Below are positions 26,352 to 33,310 of a stretch of DNA of 34,213 nucleotides, piece by piece. Position 1 is the stretch's first letter. Each line of letters begins with the position of its first letter. Origin of the DNA: Candidatus Poribacteria bacterium (GTDB lineage Bacteria > Poribacteria > WGA-4E > WGA-3G); contig JAAXHD010000335.1 in NCBI GenBank assembly GCA_012271015.1, forward strand, positions 1-34,213. The letters run 5' to 3'. The position numbers were made by a program, and so were the translations under genes. The notes beneath the pieces were generated by a model. It made no database searches and was not told the DNA's origin. It saw only the letters and a list, made by a program, of their open reading frames with translations.

Positions 26352-27416
26352 TTAGTATTCACGTTCAACGAAAAAACGGATTAAAGATAAAAACAGTTGC
26401 TTTGCTCGTCCATCAGGGAGATGGGCAAAATTGCTCTTAAACCGTTCAGAGGCTTCCTGTAAGAGTGCCTGAGACCGTTGTTGCGCATAGGTAATTGATT
26501 CATATTTTTCCATTAAGCGGAGTACGCTCTCGACCTCTGCCTCGGTTTTCTCATCACGGGGACGCGCCATGATGTCAATCACCTGCTGGGCTTCAGCCGA
26601 GTTGCAAGCATTGATAAGATGAATAAGAACAAGGGTTCGCTTGCCTTCACTAATGTCCCCAGCAATCTCTTTTCCGTATCTGCCGACATCGCCGATCAGG
26701 TTCAGAACATCGTCCTGAATTTGAAAGGCGATTCCGATTTCTTTGCCGAGTTCTACGAGTCTATCTATTTCTGTTTCACTTGCGCCACCGATGATTGCCC
26801 CGACCCGACACGGTGTGATACAGGTATACCACGCGGTTTTCTGTATGCACATCGTTAGGTAGTCATTTTCATCGAGATCCCAGCGGTTATCGTTAACCCA
26901 ACTCAATTCAATGTGCTGTCCTTCAACGACTTGATTACTAAGCTGTATGAATTCAGATAAAATACGGAAGGCGAGTTGATGTCCGAGAATCTCAGTGTTC
27001 CGGTGAAGCATCTCCCACATCTTGCAATGGAGGGCATCCCCAACGTTGATAGCCATTGGAATCCCATGCTTTTGATGGAGACACGGTTCGCCTCTGCGTA
27101 GCTCGGAACCGTCTTCAATATCGTCATGTATCAGGAGCCAATTCTGGAGGAGTTCAAGTGAGGCAGCAGTGTTAACGGCGCGTTGTGTATCTCCACCGAA
27201 CGCCTCGCACATGAGCATACAGAGCGCGGGACGTAACCCCTTTGCGGCGCGGCGCGGGTAGTCTAACATCATCTGGTACAACTGATGGACATCCGGGTGC
27301 TTGTGGGTAGTCGGGAGGAAATCAAAAATACAGGCATCGACCTTACTTTTGACATCGCTGAGGTATGTTGTGACAAGATGCTTTGTTGGTGAGGGTTCTT
27401 GTCCAGTTTTCTGCAT
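26352..27416 (-). CDS. Polyprenyl (geranylgeranyl/farnesyl-type) diphosphate synthase
   Basis: A 354-aa trans-isoprenyl diphosphate synthase. The first Asp-rich motif is D98-D99-I-E-D102 with LRRGEPCLH after it. The second is D235-D236-VLN (QIQDDVLNLIGD), an Asn form also seen in many GGPP synthases. KGLRPALCMLMCEAFGG, the Lys-Gly-x-Arg-Pro motif, is at residue 59. It condenses isopentenyl diphosphate with an allylic primer for quinones, carotenoids or undecaprenyl carriers; chain length cannot be read safely. AAGGAAG precedes the ATG at 27416. An ordinary intact housekeeping gene. Confidence 0.9.
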   Translation of the reverse strand: MQKTGQEPSPTKHLVTTYLSDVKSKVDACIFDFLPTTHKHPDVHQLYQMMLDYPRRAAKGLRPALCMLMCEAFGGDTQRAVNTAASLELLQNWLLIHDDIEDGSELRRGEPCLHQKHGIPMAINVGDALHCKMWEMLHRNTEILGHQLAFRILSEFIQLSNQVVEGQHIELSWVNDNRWDLDENDYLTMCIQKTAWYTCITPCRVGAIIGGASETEIDRLVELGKEIGIAFQIQDDVLNLIGDVGRYGKEIAGDISEGKRTLVLIHLINACNSAEAQQVIDIMARPRDEKTEAEVESVLRLMEKYESITYAQQRSQALLQEASERFKSNFAHLPDGRAKQLFLSLIRFFVEREY

Positions 27417-27942
27417 TAGCTTCCTTATGTTTTACGCCGTCTTTTTATTTTCTCAGCCCTCCTATAATTTCGTCGGGTCTCTGAGCGCGAATATCAAGCT
27501 GTAGCAAGCGTTGACTCACAGATTTTGCTTAAAGATTATAACACATCGCTGGGTAAAAATCAAATTTTTGTTGAACAAGTGGGGTAGAACATTTGTCCAC
27601 TGTCTGAATCAGGATTTACAGGAGGGCACTTGTGTTTTCTAAAATGTCTACAGATTTGCAGAAATGTAAGAGGCACAATGAATTGCGCTACTACAAACAA
27701 GGGTTTCGTTAATGAAAAGGGGTTATTCAGAAATCGTATAATACTTTCTCGGTGTTGGACAGATAATTGTATATCTTCCTATAAATGTTCCGAAGATCCT
27801 CACTTTCACGGAGGTTTCACGGAGATTTTTTGCGGACATAGACGTGACGGGAGTTGCCAAAGCGGAATATATCGCGTCTCTGTGAAAACACAGATGTGCA
27901 AATAGAATTAACGTATCGTAAAACTAAATAACTCTGCAATTA
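27417..27942. other. Gene desert, left half
   Basis: No convincing gene. The 91-aa plus-strand ORF at 27630-27905 is Cys-rich, lacks a binding site and has no domain pattern. The interior has a direct repeat TTTCACGGAGG / TTTCACGGAGA (27803-27825). Confidence 0.5.
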
Positions 27943-28096
27943 TTATGGTAGATTTTAGCATTAACCTAAGTTGTCACCTATGTAGGAGAATCTGTTAGAT
28001 TGTGCCATCCGCCGTCCCCATTATCCCTCCGTAAGCGGGGAGGCGCAGGCTAACAGCCTACGCTACAAATATATTTATTTTCTCGTTCCACCATAG
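27943..28096 (+). repeat. MITE-like element, family A copy 4 (diverged)
   Basis: Begins TTATGGTAGATTTTAGCATT, the same start as copy 3, and ends CCACCATAG, an imperfect inverted partner. The central hairpin is replaced by GCAGGCTAACAGCCTACGC (about 28047-28065). No ORF. Confidence 0.55.
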
Positions 28097-28127
28097 TTGT
28101 CAGTTTTTATCGGAATTCACCTTAAAA

Positions 28128-28147
28128 ATGTTACATCAGTGTAACAT
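28128..28147. promoter_or_regulatory. Perfect inverted repeat downstream of the antitoxin-like gene
   Basis: ATGTTACA-TCAG-TGTAACAT: 8-bp arms, 4-bp spacer. A related half-site GTGTAACAT lies at about 28249-28257, next to the stop of the antitoxin-like gene. Could be an operator or a stem-loop. Confidence 0.45.
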
Positions 28148-28259
28148 TTGGTGTACAGTGGTTATCATCAGAGAATCCAGTCGTTGTAAGGGTTAAGAGG
28201 CATTTTTTCTTTTATCCTCTACTTTGAAAAAAATAAATTTGCGGAAAGTGTAACATTAT

Positions 28260-28562
28260 TTAGAGATACTTGAATCTCCCTGCCCGAACATCCTCAAGTG
28301 CCTCCTTGCGAAGATGGTCAAGCTTCCCCGCCTTCACGTCTTCTTCAAACTGCTTTTCCCATGCCTTTTCTTCAGCGACAAGTGCTTCATGAAGTTTCTT
28401 TTCAAGGATTTTCAGCAGCGTTTTTTTCGTTGGCTCCTCGCACTTGACTTGTGGAACGTCTGGAATCCACCCCAGCCAGTTCGCCTCATTTCTTTGGATG
28501 TGGGCGGCATAGGTTTCCTCAAAGATATTGTCATGAATTTCAACAGTTTTTATTTTTTCCAT
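28260..28562 (-). CDS. HicB-like antitoxin, orphan
   Basis: A 100-aa protein. ATG at 28562 is chosen for AGGAG about 7 nt upstream; the longer frame adds residues with no binding site. The N-terminal half (about 12-60) follows the HicB fold: Y-x-A-x-I-x-R-x-x-x-x-W-x-G-W-I-P-D-x-P (TYAAHIQRNEANWLGWIPDV), then EPTKKTLLKILEKKLHEAL. The C-terminal tail is charged and helical (GKLDHLRKEALEDVRAGRFKYL), as in small antitoxins that cover a toxin. No HicA-, RelE- or PIN-like ORF lies next to it: 28260 downstream is empty and the upstream neighbour is an HNH protein. Palindromes flank it (28606-28620; 28128-28147), consistent with autoregulation. Orphan status and antitoxin role are inference. Confidence 0.7.
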   Translation of the reverse strand: MEKIKTVEIHDNIFEETYAAHIQRNEANWLGWIPDVPQVKCEEPTKKTLLKILEKKLHEALVAEEKAWEKQFEEDVKAGKLDHLRKEALEDVRAGRFKYL

Positions 28563-28605
28563 GGATTTTCTCCTATCGTGCCTGTAAGTTGTGATGGAAA
28601 TTTTA

Positions 28606-28620
28606 GTGTTACGATAACAC
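28606..28620 (-). promoter_or_regulatory. Palindromic operator candidate upstream of the antitoxin-like gene
   Basis: GTGTTA-CGA-TAACAC, 6-bp arms with a 3-bp centre, 43 bp before the ATG. It shares the GTTA/TAAC core with the 28128-28147 palindrome, fitting a site bound by the encoded antitoxin. Confidence 0.45.
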
Positions 28621-28756
28621 ATTTTGATATGGAAACTCACATTCGTTAAATTCCGTCTAAATTATATTGGTGTGGTGTTTCCTGAATACGTTTTACAAGA
28701 TATTTCCACGTCCATTCGCTTGCTTTGCTTAGGTCTATGAGTGTACCTTCTTTTAT

Positions 28757-29002
28757 CTATCGTTTCTGCTTATTGATCCTACGGAGTTGTGGGAGTGTCA
28801 TACGGTTGCCCTTTTCGCTGTTACAGGGTTTACATAGGAGCGCGCGGTTATTTATATGGTGCTGCCCATAGCCATCTTTTCCATCTTTCGGGTTGATGTG
28901 ATCAAGTTCAAGATAACGAGGGTCAGGTGCTTTGAAATTACATCCCCAACAGTAGGGACCGAACTCCTCTATAAGAACCTGGTGTATTTCCTGACGTGTC
29001 AT
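28757..29002 (-). CDS. Small HNH endonuclease
   Basis: An 81-aa HNH nuclease. ATG at 29002 is preferred to a TTG 36 bp upstream because GAGGA lies about 7 nt before it. Zinc knuckles are C18-x-x-C21 and C57-x-x-C60, the catalytic D34-H35 is in LELDHINPKDG, and the final HNH elements are in NNRALLCKPCNSEKGNRMT. The domain fills almost the whole protein, so it has no separate DNA-recognition part. Its start overlaps the stop of the preceding 68-aa gene in an ATGA junction, so the two are made together. Homologues occur in homing, restriction and phage-resistance contexts. Which applies is not shown. Confidence 0.88.
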   Translation of the reverse strand: MTRQEIHQVLIEEFGPYCWGCNFKAPDPRYLELDHINPKDGKDGYGQHHINNRALLCKPCNSEKGNRMTLPQLRRINKQKR

Positions 29003-29205
29003 TTGAAATTCCTCGTTAATTGGGAATACAGATGGCAACTCGGCTGAGGCGGTTTCTTGATTATCGGTGCGTGAATGAATTGAAGGACTTCCTCTATTAT
29101 GACGGATCTCTTCACATACTCTTTTCCTGAGTACAATTCACAAATGAGATCTCTAACAATAGGCGTGTTAAGTGGGATATCCTCATGGTTATACGCTTGA
29201 TTCAT
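28999..29205 (-). CDS. Winged-helix-like small protein coupled to the HNH nuclease
   Basis: A 68-aa protein. Residues 8-43 (DIPLNTPIVRDLICELYSGKEYVKRSVIIEEVLQFIH) match the C-terminal domain of the HEPN protein at 31148 (EPLNTPIIRSILNTLEPWRG...VSAILDVLTQYH) in order and spacing. This suggests a shared winged-helix-like module for DNA or protein binding. The last 20 residues are Pro/Lys-rich and unlike it, so the protein may be truncated. AGGAAA lies about 9 nt before the ATG. TGA overlaps the ATG of the HNH gene (ATGA). Together they make a two-gene unit, probably binding plus cleavage functions on separate chains (inference). Confidence 0.7.
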   Translation of the reverse strand: MNQAYNHEDIPLNTPIVRDLICELYSGKEYVKRSVIIEEVLQFIHAPIIKKPPQPSCHLYSQLTRNFK

Positions 29206-29256
29206 GCTTAAATTTCCTATGAGAAAGGGGCAGTTTTTATCGAGGCATCTGGAACG

Positions 29257-30507
29257 TTATTCGGGGACTTTGTCGGCATCTGTCGAGAAGAAGCGACCTG
29301 CCTCCTTAAGCCGGGGTTTACCTTTATGAAAGCCAAAGATCCCAAGGTTATTTTCGGTGCTGCTATCCAACTCGTGGATCTTCCACCCATCCTTTTCCTC
29401 TTTCATCAGATAGAGGTGCGTTTCGCCAGGAAACGAGCCTTTGTAACAATTGTAGCCTATGGCACTCGCTTCAATTTTGCTGCCTTTATAGCGAATCCAG
29501 AAATCCTTCAACACATCGTCCCGACCCCATTTGGATCCTTTTGTACCGATGCCGATCCACAAACCTTCGATAGCGACTTTAACATTCGTCCAGCCGAAGG
29601 CGATTGGCACAGGTTCATTTCCGGCAAAGATTGTTCCGAAGGCAACCTTGGCATCATTCGTCCGGAAGGTCTCCGCAATGGCTTTGAGATCGTTGTCGTT
29701 AAAGGCTTTGTAGAACTCACTATAGACGACTTGAATTGCCGCTTTTTCTCCTGCGAAGTCGATAGGCGGTCTCGTAGAAATAACGGGTTCTTTCGTATGA
29801 ACAGGAATAACCCCGACTTCATTTTCTAACTCACCTTCCCTAACAACGTCAAGTTGTTGGGCAATTAACACCATATCTAAAATATTAACAGTTCCATCTT
29901 CGTTGACATCCGCCCGTGGAGTCGTCGGGGACGCGACTCTGAGGTTACTTGCTACCAGCGTTAAATCCAGAATATTGACTTTCCTGTCTCTATTGACATC
30001 CATGGCGGAAAACGCCCGGGTCGTCTCAATTCTCCCATCTCTCGTGGTAACGGGTAATGACATCCCCGCACTATCGGAGAGTATGACATCCCTTAGTTTA
30101 AGGGTGGACTCCCTGGCTGTAATCACTTCAAATGTGAGTGTGGCAAGCGTACCTTCATTAGCGGATGCGACTCCAATTACGGATGTCGCCGCAATGTGGA
30201 CAGTACTATTCAAAACGATTGGCGACAACGCAAAAGCACCCTCCGACAGGTAATCTGCATTCCCCCCTCCGATATAGCGGAGAACCGCTGGATCGAAACC
30301 AACGGTCAGTTCATACCCCACAACATCTTGCGCATTCGCTATTTGAATATCCACATTCAGTCGTTCACCCACTGCAATAGAAGCCGTCTGGGGGAGTACC
30401 ACATGGACGAGGGAAACCTCACCGTAACCCATTGCTGTAAATACTAGGCATATCACAATCGTTACAAAGAAAAAAGTAAGAAACTGTTTCACATTACCTC
30501 TTTTCAT
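29257..30507 (-). CDS. Secreted cohesin-dockerin protein with a C-terminal NTF2/SnoaL-like domain
   Basis: A 416-aa exported protein. Signal peptide: KQFLTFFFVTIVICLVFTAMGYG. Residues about 30-160 form a cohesin-type Ig fold (LPQTASIAVGERLNVDIQIANAQDVVGYELTVGFDP). Residues about 165-220 contain a type I dockerin: two Ca-binding F-hand-like repeats (DVNRDRKVNILDLTLVASNL and DVNEDGTVNILDMVLIAQQL). After a linker, residues about 255-390 resemble a SnoaL/NTF2-type fold (VVYSEFYKAFNDNDLKAIAETF and GWKIHELDSSTENNLGIFG). The ATG at 30507 lacks an SD; a GTG at 30492 has GAGGTAAT in front and is a fair alternative. It stands apart from its neighbours; function unknown beyond binding modules. Confidence 0.85.
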   Translation of the reverse strand: MKRGNVKQFLTFFFVTIVICLVFTAMGYGEVSLVHVVLPQTASIAVGERLNVDIQIANAQDVVGYELTVGFDPAVLRYIGGGNADYLSEGAFALSPIVLNSTVHIAATSVIGVASANEGTLATLTFEVITARESTLKLRDVILSDSAGMSLPVTTRDGRIETTRAFSAMDVNRDRKVNILDLTLVASNLRVASPTTPRADVNEDGTVNILDMVLIAQQLDVVREGELENEVGVIPVHTKEPVISTRPPIDFAGEKAAIQVVYSEFYKAFNDNDLKAIAETFRTNDAKVAFGTIFAGNEPVPIAFGWTNVKVAIEGLWIGIGTKGSKWGRDDVLKDFWIRYKGSKIEASAIGYNCYKGSFPGETHLYLMKEEKDGWKIHELDSSTENNLGIFGFHKGKPRLKEAGRFFSTDADKVPE

Positions 30508-30640
30508 CTAAAAAGCCCGACCTCGCTCTCATGGTCATACACCGTTTCAACACCGGAGACCTCCGTTCATAATCTCACCCAGATGGCTCTGGTTATCATT
30601 CATGATTACCCTTTCCTAACTAAGCACTCACTTCAATGAC

Positions 30641-30666
30641 GGATATTCCATCTGGCGTGAATATCC
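30641..30666 (-). terminator. Stem-loop at the end of the HTH-like gene
   Basis: GGATATTC, 10-base loop, GAATATCC: 8-bp perfect arms starting at the stop codon. There is no T-run after it on the minus strand, so termination is possible but not certain; it may instead protect the 3' end. Confidence 0.4.
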
Positions 30667-30959
30667 TATTTTATCCGCTCTACCATTTCTGAGACAACTG
30701 TCTCTGGTAATCCCATTCTCTCTGCTAACCCTGACGGGATGTGGTCGCCAGAAGATTCTATCCATTTTAGGAGGTTTCCCGGTGATCGGGTCGTGCGGAT
30801 AAGCGTTTCAACAGCCGAGCGATATTCCTCGGTACTTTGGATAGTACGCACCTCATCTACGCTTATTTCCCAATCCTCTGCTATGGATTTTAGACTTTTG
30901 ACTCTAAACCATAAACGTGCGGCTAAAACTTGAGCGTATTCTGCTGTGGTATAGTCCAT
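30666..30959 (-). CDS. Small HTH-like protein of unknown role
   Basis: A 97-aa helical protein. SIAEDWEISVDEVRTIQSTEEY (about 28-50) looks like a helix-turn-helix of the sigma-region-4 type, preceded by YAQVLAARLWFRVKSL. No cysteines and no TM. GGAGGT lies about 11 nt before the ATG. It follows the 59-aa membrane protein (24 bp after its stop) and the HEPN gene, so it is probably the last gene of that transcript; the stem-loop at 30641-30666 closes it. A transcriptional regulator or specificity partner of the HEPN protein is possible. Confidence 0.7.
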   Translation of the reverse strand: MDYTTAEYAQVLAARLWFRVKSLKSIAEDWEISVDEVRTIQSTEEYRSAVETLIRTTRSPGNLLKWIESSGDHIPSGLAERMGLPETVVSEMVERIK

Positions 30960-30983
30960 ATTTTCTAATGACCTCCGAATTTA

Positions 30984-31163
30984 TTAGAGCTTCACAACAC
31001 TCAACACCAGTAACAGAATCAGAAAGAAAATCAGGGTGATGCCAAGCAAGCGAGGCTTGCTTTCACCTCCGATCAAAAACAACACACCTACAATACATAA
31101 GAAAAAGGCGAGAACGGGCAGTAATAGAAGTGCTGCCTCTAATGCTTTTATATCAGTCGCCAA
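30984..31163 (-). CDS. 59-aa two-helix membrane protein
   Basis: A 59-aa ORF. It starts at TTG (31163) inside the last codons of the HEPN gene and overlaps it by 16 bp, in another frame. It reads MATDIKALEAALLLLPVLAF and on, with TM1 about residues 10-32, a short loop GGESKPR, and TM2 about 39-57 (LLGITLIFFLILLLVLSVV). Two clean hydrophobic helices joined by a charged turn over the whole length argue against chance. The SD is AGGGAAGG, 12 nt or more away, so coupling to the HEPN gene is likely. Small two-TM proteins are common partners of toxin or defence genes, but its role is not known. Confidence 0.6.
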   Translation of the reverse strand: MATDIKALEAALLLLPVLAFFLCIVGVLFLIGGESKPRLLGITLIFFLILLLVLSVVKL

Positions 31164-32521
31164 TAATCTGTGTTACCTTCCCTGTATCGCTCCGCCCGCC
31201 CTTCTGCTTCCATTTCACACAGAATATCATACGTATTTGTATGAAAGTCTCTCAGCTGGGTAGGGCTTCCACCCCTTTCCAGATGGTATTGCGTAAGGAC
31301 ATCTAAAATGGCTGAGACAGGCAAGGACCCTCGCCAAGGTTCTAACGTGTTGAGGATAGATCGGATAATCGGAGTGTTCAGGGGTTCTCCTTCATATTCA
31401 TACGACTTTGCATCTTCCTTGGGCTCAATTTTGGGTGCTAGCTTGCACGCCTCAATGCGGTTGGCCAATTCCCCGACGGGTTCAAACCTGAGGAGAACGT
31501 TAAGTTTACCGGAGTATTTCCAACCGCCCTCGAACGATTCGATCCTTTCGACAACGGACTCTTGGAAGTGGTCCTCGAGCCTGACAACTTTGTGGAATTC
31601 GTCGTTTTTTAGACCGAGTTTCTCACGGATCCGGCACCAACTCATTGGCCTTGAGCCTTGGGCGTTTATACGAAGTTCAGCGACCTTACGCCCGATTTCC
31701 ACGCGGTCCTCCAAGGTGTTTGCTGCACGGAACTTCTCCGCTATTGAGGGTTTTGGCTCGGAAACCTTTTGGGTTGAGGACAAGGTTTTGATGCGTTCGT
31801 TACTCTCCGATTCAACAGTCTGTAGGCGATTCTCTTTTTCCAAGAGACGTTTTTTCAAGTCAGCGTTTTCTGCCTCCACTGATTTCAACAGATTTGACAT
31901 ATCTGTGAGGCGTTCGTCGGAAGCAAGCCATTCTGTTTCCATCTCCTCCAATCGACTTGATGTAGCATTGAGCTGTTTTTTCAAGTCAGCGTTCTCTGCT
32001 CTTACCACTTCCAGTTGGTCAGATACATCTGTGGTGTGTTCTTCCTCTTCATGAGAAAAAAGCCGATCTCGGATATTTTCAACTTCACGCTTTGCGTCTT
32101 GATTTTTGATCTCGCCGAGTACGTCAGCGACGTAAGTTAGGTCTGCCCGAGTGCGCTCAGAGTCCAGATTCTCTATCCCTGGATGTGCCCAAAGATTTCG
32201 ACCGTCCGCTATCACTCCAGTCTTATATTGGACCTTTGAATTGGAATTAAACTGTTGACTGAAAACACGATCACGATGCCAATATTTTCTGATAATGTGC
32301 GGAAAATGCTTGATATCTATTGCAGCTTCAATGTTTCCGTTGTGTTCTTGCAGGTTTTCCTTGAATTGTTCTGCTTCCTCATAGGACAAAGAATCTCGAA
32401 TTAAGTCTTCAACCTGCGCGCCTCGAACTTTTCTTAAGCATCGGATGATGAATGAACGCATAGCATCACGATATATATCGTGAGCTTTGCGAAGTGCCTC
32501 CCGATTCGGATATTTCGTCAT
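31148..32521 (-). CDS. HEPN (Swt1-like)/coiled-coil/winged-helix protein, putative RNase
   Basis: A 457-aa protein, start ATG 32521 with GGAGG about 12 nt upstream. Residues 1-140 are helical and carry the HEPN motif R108-N-L-W-A-H113 (RX4-6H), with the neighbouring LTYVADVLGEI helix. This is the Swt1-type HEPN arrangement. Residues about 145-250 form a coiled coil in which ENADLKK occurs twice 43 residues apart, showing an internal duplication. About 255-350 is a linker with DRVEIGRKVAELR and SWCRIREKLGLKNDEF. Residues 375-457 are a winged-helix-like domain (EPLNTPIIRSILNTLE, TDYWRLI). HEPN domains are metal-independent RNases in many toxin and Abi systems. The window shows the domains; the RNase role is inferred. 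The same final module is found in the HNH-coupled gene at 28999. Confidence 0.75.
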   Translation of the reverse strand: MTKYPNREALRKAHDIYRDAMRSFIIRCLRKVRGAQVEDLIRDSLSYEEAEQFKENLQEHNGNIEAAIDIKHFPHIIRKYWHRDRVFSQQFNSNSKVQYKTGVIADGRNLWAHPGIENLDSERTRADLTYVADVLGEIKNQDAKREVENIRDRLFSHEEEEHTTDVSDQLEVVRAENADLKKQLNATSSRLEEMETEWLASDERLTDMSNLLKSVEAENADLKKRLLEKENRLQTVESESNERIKTLSSTQKVSEPKPSIAEKFRAANTLEDRVEIGRKVAELRINAQGSRPMSWCRIREKLGLKNDEFHKVVRLEDHFQESVVERIESFEGGWKYSGKLNVLLRFEPVGELANRIEACKLAPKIEPKEDAKSYEYEGEPLNTPIIRSILNTLEPWRGSLPVSAILDVLTQYHLERGGSPTQLRDFHTNTYDILCEMEAEGRAERYREGNTDYWRLI

Positions 32522-32649
32522 GCTTATACACAGCCTCCTGGACTGCCACTGGAAATTTAGGCCACTCTCTAAACCAAGATTATGATACGAGGGATTTGAC
32601 ACCCATTGAATTTGAAAAACAAAACCTTGTCTTAACTTTACCCATTTGT

Positions 32650-32722
32650 AAGGTAGTCGTAGAGGGTCGCCGCTCTACAACCCCTTCCAAACTATGCGTG
32701 CGACTTTCATCGCACATAGCTT
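32650..32722 (-). ncRNA. Group II intron 3' remnant: domain V and VI
   Basis: On the minus strand 32722-32689 is a 34-nt hairpin with all domain V hallmarks. The AGC catalytic triad is near the base (5' AAGC, where A2-U, G3·U and C4-G pair). Then there is an 8-bp lower helix, a 2-nt CG bulge in the 3' strand, a 6-bp upper helix and a GAAA tetraloop. Next (32688-32650) comes a GTAGAG/CTCTAC stem with GGCGAC loop, in the place of domain VI, and the 3' end would be near 32650. No intron reverse transcriptase or domains I-III are visible in the next 300 bases upstream, so it is a fragment or highly diverged. Confidence 0.7.
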
Positions 32723-33042
32723 TCCCGTTGAGTGTGGTGATAAACGCTTTAGGTCAATGACCACTTTTACGTTATTTCTTATCCATAAGTCTCAGACTTC
32801 TATAGACCGTAGGATTTCGCAGGATTTCACTCCTATAGATAAAATGTGGGTGTGTAAAGTTTTTGGCATGAGACCTTCGCCGCCTCTTCTGGGCGGTGTT
32901 TCTCGCCCTGATTTTCACTGGGTTCCGCTTCAACCCCGTAGGGGTGGCATCTCTGTAGGACCTCTATAGACCTTAACACCGAACCCCGTAAGGGTGACAT
33001 CTACAACCTTTGACAAAATATTGACACACCCGAACCCCGTAA
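32723..33042. repeat. Non-coding tract with three CCCCGTA repeats at ~50-bp spacing
   Basis: AACCCCGTAGGGGTGGCATC (32932), AACCCCGTAAGGGTGACATC (32982) and AACCCCGTAATT (33033, truncated) lie 50 and 51 bp apart. Each of the first two can form a small CCCC/GGGG hairpin. A CCGCC-TCTTCT-GGGCGG hairpin lies near 32880-32896. Between 32723 and 32870 I see nothing else. Confidence 0.5.
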
Positions 33043-33213
33043 TTATTCACGCGGCGGAACTTGTGAGCTAAAATTGGACTTAGCGATCATTTTCTTGGGC
33101 GTTTTACGCCACCATGATCGCTCTGCAACCGCTCTGTTCGTACTTTCAGGGAACTTGGGCTTGTCAGTCACCTTATTGCTTTTAACGTGATATTCATTGG
33201 TTTCTTCCGACAT
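33043..33213 (-). CDS. Small 56-aa basic protein, hypothetical
   Basis: The ORF reads MSEETNEYHVKSNKVTDKPK and ends SSQVPPRE. It has a strong binding site (AGGAGAGTATC, 6-7 nt before ATG at 33213), which is the main reason to accept it. It is basic and hydrophilic with WWRK in the middle; no signal, TM or motif. Not recognised. It lies upstream (in transcription direction) of the repeat tract and intron remnant. Confidence 0.55.
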   Translation of the reverse strand: MSEETNEYHVKSNKVTDKPKFPESTNRAVAERSWWRKTPKKMIAKSNFSSQVPPRE

Positions 33214-33310
33214 GATACTCTCCTATGGTATTAAATCAAACTTCCACTCGTACTCCGATGAGGATTACTCCTTTGCCCGCGTCGTGAACGTGATTAGGAT
33301 TGCATGCTCG

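Noticed and set aside
27630..27905. 91-aa Cys-rich ORF
   Set aside because: No binding site, no domain pattern, and it lies in repeat-rich intergenic DNA.
31036..31263. Plus-strand ORF opposite the 59-aa membrane protein
   Set aside because: Shadow of the minus-strand gene; Lys/Pro-rich with no motif.
32932..33041. CRISPR array
   Set aside because: Only three diverged units, short palindromic repeats, no cas genes; spacing alone is not enough.
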